Assembly (NCBI GenBank): GCA_026874595.1
Contig: CM049309.1
Location: forward strand, 55,789,926 to 55,853,925
Direction of reading: 5' to 3'
From: Sipunculus nudus
Lineage: Eukaryota; Annelida; Sipuncula; Golfingiida; Sipunculidae
Length of the DNA stretch: 64,000 bases
Part shown: positions 61,601 through 64,000 of the stretch, piece after piece
How positions within the stretch are numbered: the stretch's first letter is position 1
Layout: every line of letters starts with the position of its first letter
The notes under the pieces: generated by a model
Seen by the model: only the letters and a program-made list of their open reading frames with translations
Told to the model about the DNA's origin: nothing
Database searches by the model: none
Program-made: the position numbers and the translations under genes

Positions 61601-64000
61601 TGAGATTTTGATATTAATTGGATGGATAGTTATTATTATTTTTAAATAAGATAAGAAAAATCACAGCCAAAATCTACGTACTCTCGTGGAAACATGTGAC
61701 CTGACGGCTTACTGAGGGTTTTTAATTACATACAGTGATTGTTTAAAGCCAAATATCCTATTTGTATATGATGAAATCCGGTAAATTATGCTAGTGTGAC
61801 CCAGCCGCGAGGATATCGTGTTAGGCAAAACCAATACGTCATCGTAAAACCGAATCTTTCCATATTGTTGAAGGGAGAGACAGAGACAGTTATTGTTAAT
61901 CCTCTCAGTGACGTGACTGCCATTTATAAATTTCACGGGGTTTATACGTTTATGTCTCATTTTCAATCTCGCGTCTATGTGACTTTTTTATGTTTCCGCA
62001 GGCCCTCGCTGGTAGCATGAGGCAATCTCATCACTAATATTAGTTTGATAGTTGTTTCCTTCACACCATCCCACATGGAATCCAGGCGCTCGGATCTCAT
62101 TAACTGTTACCTGACAATTGAATCGTATCAGTTTTATGTTCTATGAATGGGCGAAGTGATATATAGTATCGAAATAAAAATGCCAAATAAACGGTGCCAG
62201 GTGCGCGCTATCATGTTCGTCGCAGTCCGATACAAATTAATTCTGACTGATAAAAATGCTTTCTGGGAAATAAAGAAGTTAATAATGACGTTGAGCTGCG
62301 ACAGAATATGTAATGTTAGCCAATATAGCCAAGTCAGTAGAGGGTTTAGTTAACTGCTTCCTTTGGCAGTTACTTAACCATCATACAACCACTGACTGGA
62401 GACATTCACTCGGGCCTGCGGTTTAGTCAGAAGTAATCTATTTATATCTGAGTTACCCTCAGGGTCGAACAACGGTTAACGGGCAGACACATATTTGAGC
62501 CAAGGAGGCCGAATGGTATATATACACACAAGGATGTGTCATTAAATGGGCATTTCATAATCATATGATATTGTTCATAATTTATATTATGATATAAGCC
62601 ACACATAACCAGAATCTCAATATTACTAAATCGGCCAATTCTCTGAGGATTAAAAATTCAGAAATATATAGTTGTAATAATCAAATCTTGCTGGCCGAGT
62701 CACCTGCTGAGAATTTGTATTGGCATATCTGTAGTTGTTGGTAGATTTATTACTGTAGCACATACAGCATAGTTTACTAACAGACCTGAGAACACAGCTG
62801 ATCACACACATAGGTCGTCTGTACCTGCTACCCGCAAACAGAGATTATTAAACATCAGTATATAGTAAGGGTATAACTTGCTAACAGTTTAGGTCTTACG
62901 ATCTATAGACACAATAACAGCTGAATAACGTGCCGAGCTGGAGCTTCAAGCCAGATGAAAGTCTTTTAACGGTGCCTACCTGGCAGCTTTCATCTATAAT
63001 CTCACAGGTAACGCTCACGGTTGTACACACGTGGGGCTTCCACCAGGTGTTTCCAAGAAAATACACCTTGTGGTAATCCATCAAGTAACATGAACAGGGC
63101 AAAAAACTTTATTTTTTAACTGATGGAATTACGGTTAAGTTGGCAGTGTCTCTTGAATAAATCCTATTATAAGGCCAAAAAATAAAAGGTATGCACCGCC
63201 CGCTTCAATTTTAACCCTACCCCCCCGCATCAAAATTTTTTATTTTGATTTTCATCTTCCAAGAAGGTAAAAATATACCAATTTTTATCAAATTCCCTTT
63301 GTTATGTAGTGCTTTTCAGCAAAAAAATTATATGATATTTTCATGTTTTTCCCTGATTAAATGATATTTTTTTTTCAGAACATGCAAAAAAGGTTAAAAA
63401 AAAATAAAATATCGCTCGCACTGATTTCTGAAAAAAAAATGCCTGAGAACCGTACCTTTTTTATTTTTGCCTATTACGAAAATATTATGATGGATGACGG
63501 GTTACAGGATGCATGTTGGAGTGGATGCTTTCTAACTAACCTCTATATGTCAGGGAGCCCGGTGAATTATGAATTCATTGTGAATTGTGGTTTTGTTACA
63601 CTTCGGTCTGGAAGACCAAATTTGTGCTTAGGCTCCGTCGAGCAGATTACTATTTAATTACTCCCGGGTCATACAGATAACCGAATGTCTGGAAAACTTT
63701 AGGGGTGATGTACATATGTATTTGTTTTGAGTCTGTTTTATTTCTGAAGATGACATGACTTCATTTGTTTAACCTATATGCCAGGTGTTTAAAGATCATT
63801 ATACTTGATTATCTTACCAAATATTTAAGTTGCAGTGTTGCCCCATATTATATTAAGCTAGCAAGACTCCCACCGTGTCTGTTAAAGGGGCCATGTTTAC
63901 CTGACATAGCGGCCCAGTTTGACTTCCCGAAAATGAACACGCATTTAGTTATGGCATTTATCGACTTTCTATAAGTTACTATAACCACATTAGGAACAAG

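Larger units (their letters stand above)
59128..64000 (+). other. Intron 3 of the nAChR-like gene, reaching the window edge
   Basis: I searched for the next exon (a phase-2 continuation with the Cys-loop and FPFD motif) and found none, so the intron probably runs beyond 64000. It contains (TA)n at 59184-59231, opposed G and C runs near 59250-59275, G runs near 59418 and 60320, and a dispersed-repeat fragment near 61440-61600 ending in CAACGGCGACAAGAACATAA and CCTCCGCC. Its short open frames show no domain. Confidence 0.6.

Noticed and set aside
63361-63657. A 98-codon plus-strand open frame near the right edge
   Set aside because: Lys/Asn/Ile-rich from poly-A context, with no domain, no start context and no exon signals of the receptor.
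59128-64000. Search for the Cys-loop exon and transmembrane exons of the receptor
   Set aside because: No phase-2 exon with the C(x)13C loop or FPFD-type motif was found. Frames at about 61796-62020 and 63361-63657 do not match the family, so the gene is taken to continue beyond the window.

Overview
The window is eukaryotic, animal DNA. It is AT-rich, has long non-coding stretches, many (TA)n microsatellites and several non-autonomous DNA transposons, and its genes include one split by canonical GT/AG introns. The two genes are a forkhead transcription factor and a Cys-loop (nicotinic acetylcholine type) receptor subunit. Together with the repeats, which resemble those common in mollusc genomes, they suggest a lophotrochozoan, most likely a mollusc. 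That is an inference; nothing in the sequence fixes the species.

Layout. At 1-430 there is a ~50-bp minisatellite cut by the window edge, followed at 1263-1630 by a MITE with a TTA target duplication. At 4186-5490 (minus strand) lies an intact single-exon forkhead gene, the only long conserved open frame in the window. From 5.5 to 14 kb the DNA is intergenic, with dense GA, CT and TA microsatellites, a second TAA-flanked MITE (9058-9615), a 112-nt hairpin (9804-9915) and a 137-bp triplicated repeat (11.54-11.95 kb).

From about 14.2 to 49 kb I find no gene. The stretch is instead a degenerate array of at least six directly repeated multi-kilobase units, recognised by recurring blocks in the same order. 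Each has a strongly conserved TCACGTGA block. A second, younger event duplicated about 24.4-37.95 kb as 37.96-46.74 kb. The array carries a 3.38-kb non-autonomous hAT-like element with a perfect 8-bp target duplication (15220-18597) that contains an ~11-copy, ~155-bp minisatellite. It also carries a 3.8-kb foldback element (31276-35076) with long inverted arms, a nested palindrome and a higher-order 67-bp satellite. A ~0.7-kb insert with CCAAT and GC boxes (43.54-44.25 kb) is present in only one of two sister copies.

From about 51.1 kb to the right edge is the 5' part of a nicotinic-receptor-like gene on the plus strand: a signal-peptide exon (51099-51160), an N-terminal ligand-domain exon (57972-58182) and the classical 110-nt exon (59018-59127). 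Reading phase is conserved across both introns. The Cys-loop, the transmembrane helices and the 3' end must lie beyond 64000. A tRNA-derived SINE on the minus strand sits in intron 1. The two genes show no functional link. The most unusual things here are the hierarchical array, the foldback element, and substitutions at normally near-invariant positions in both proteins.
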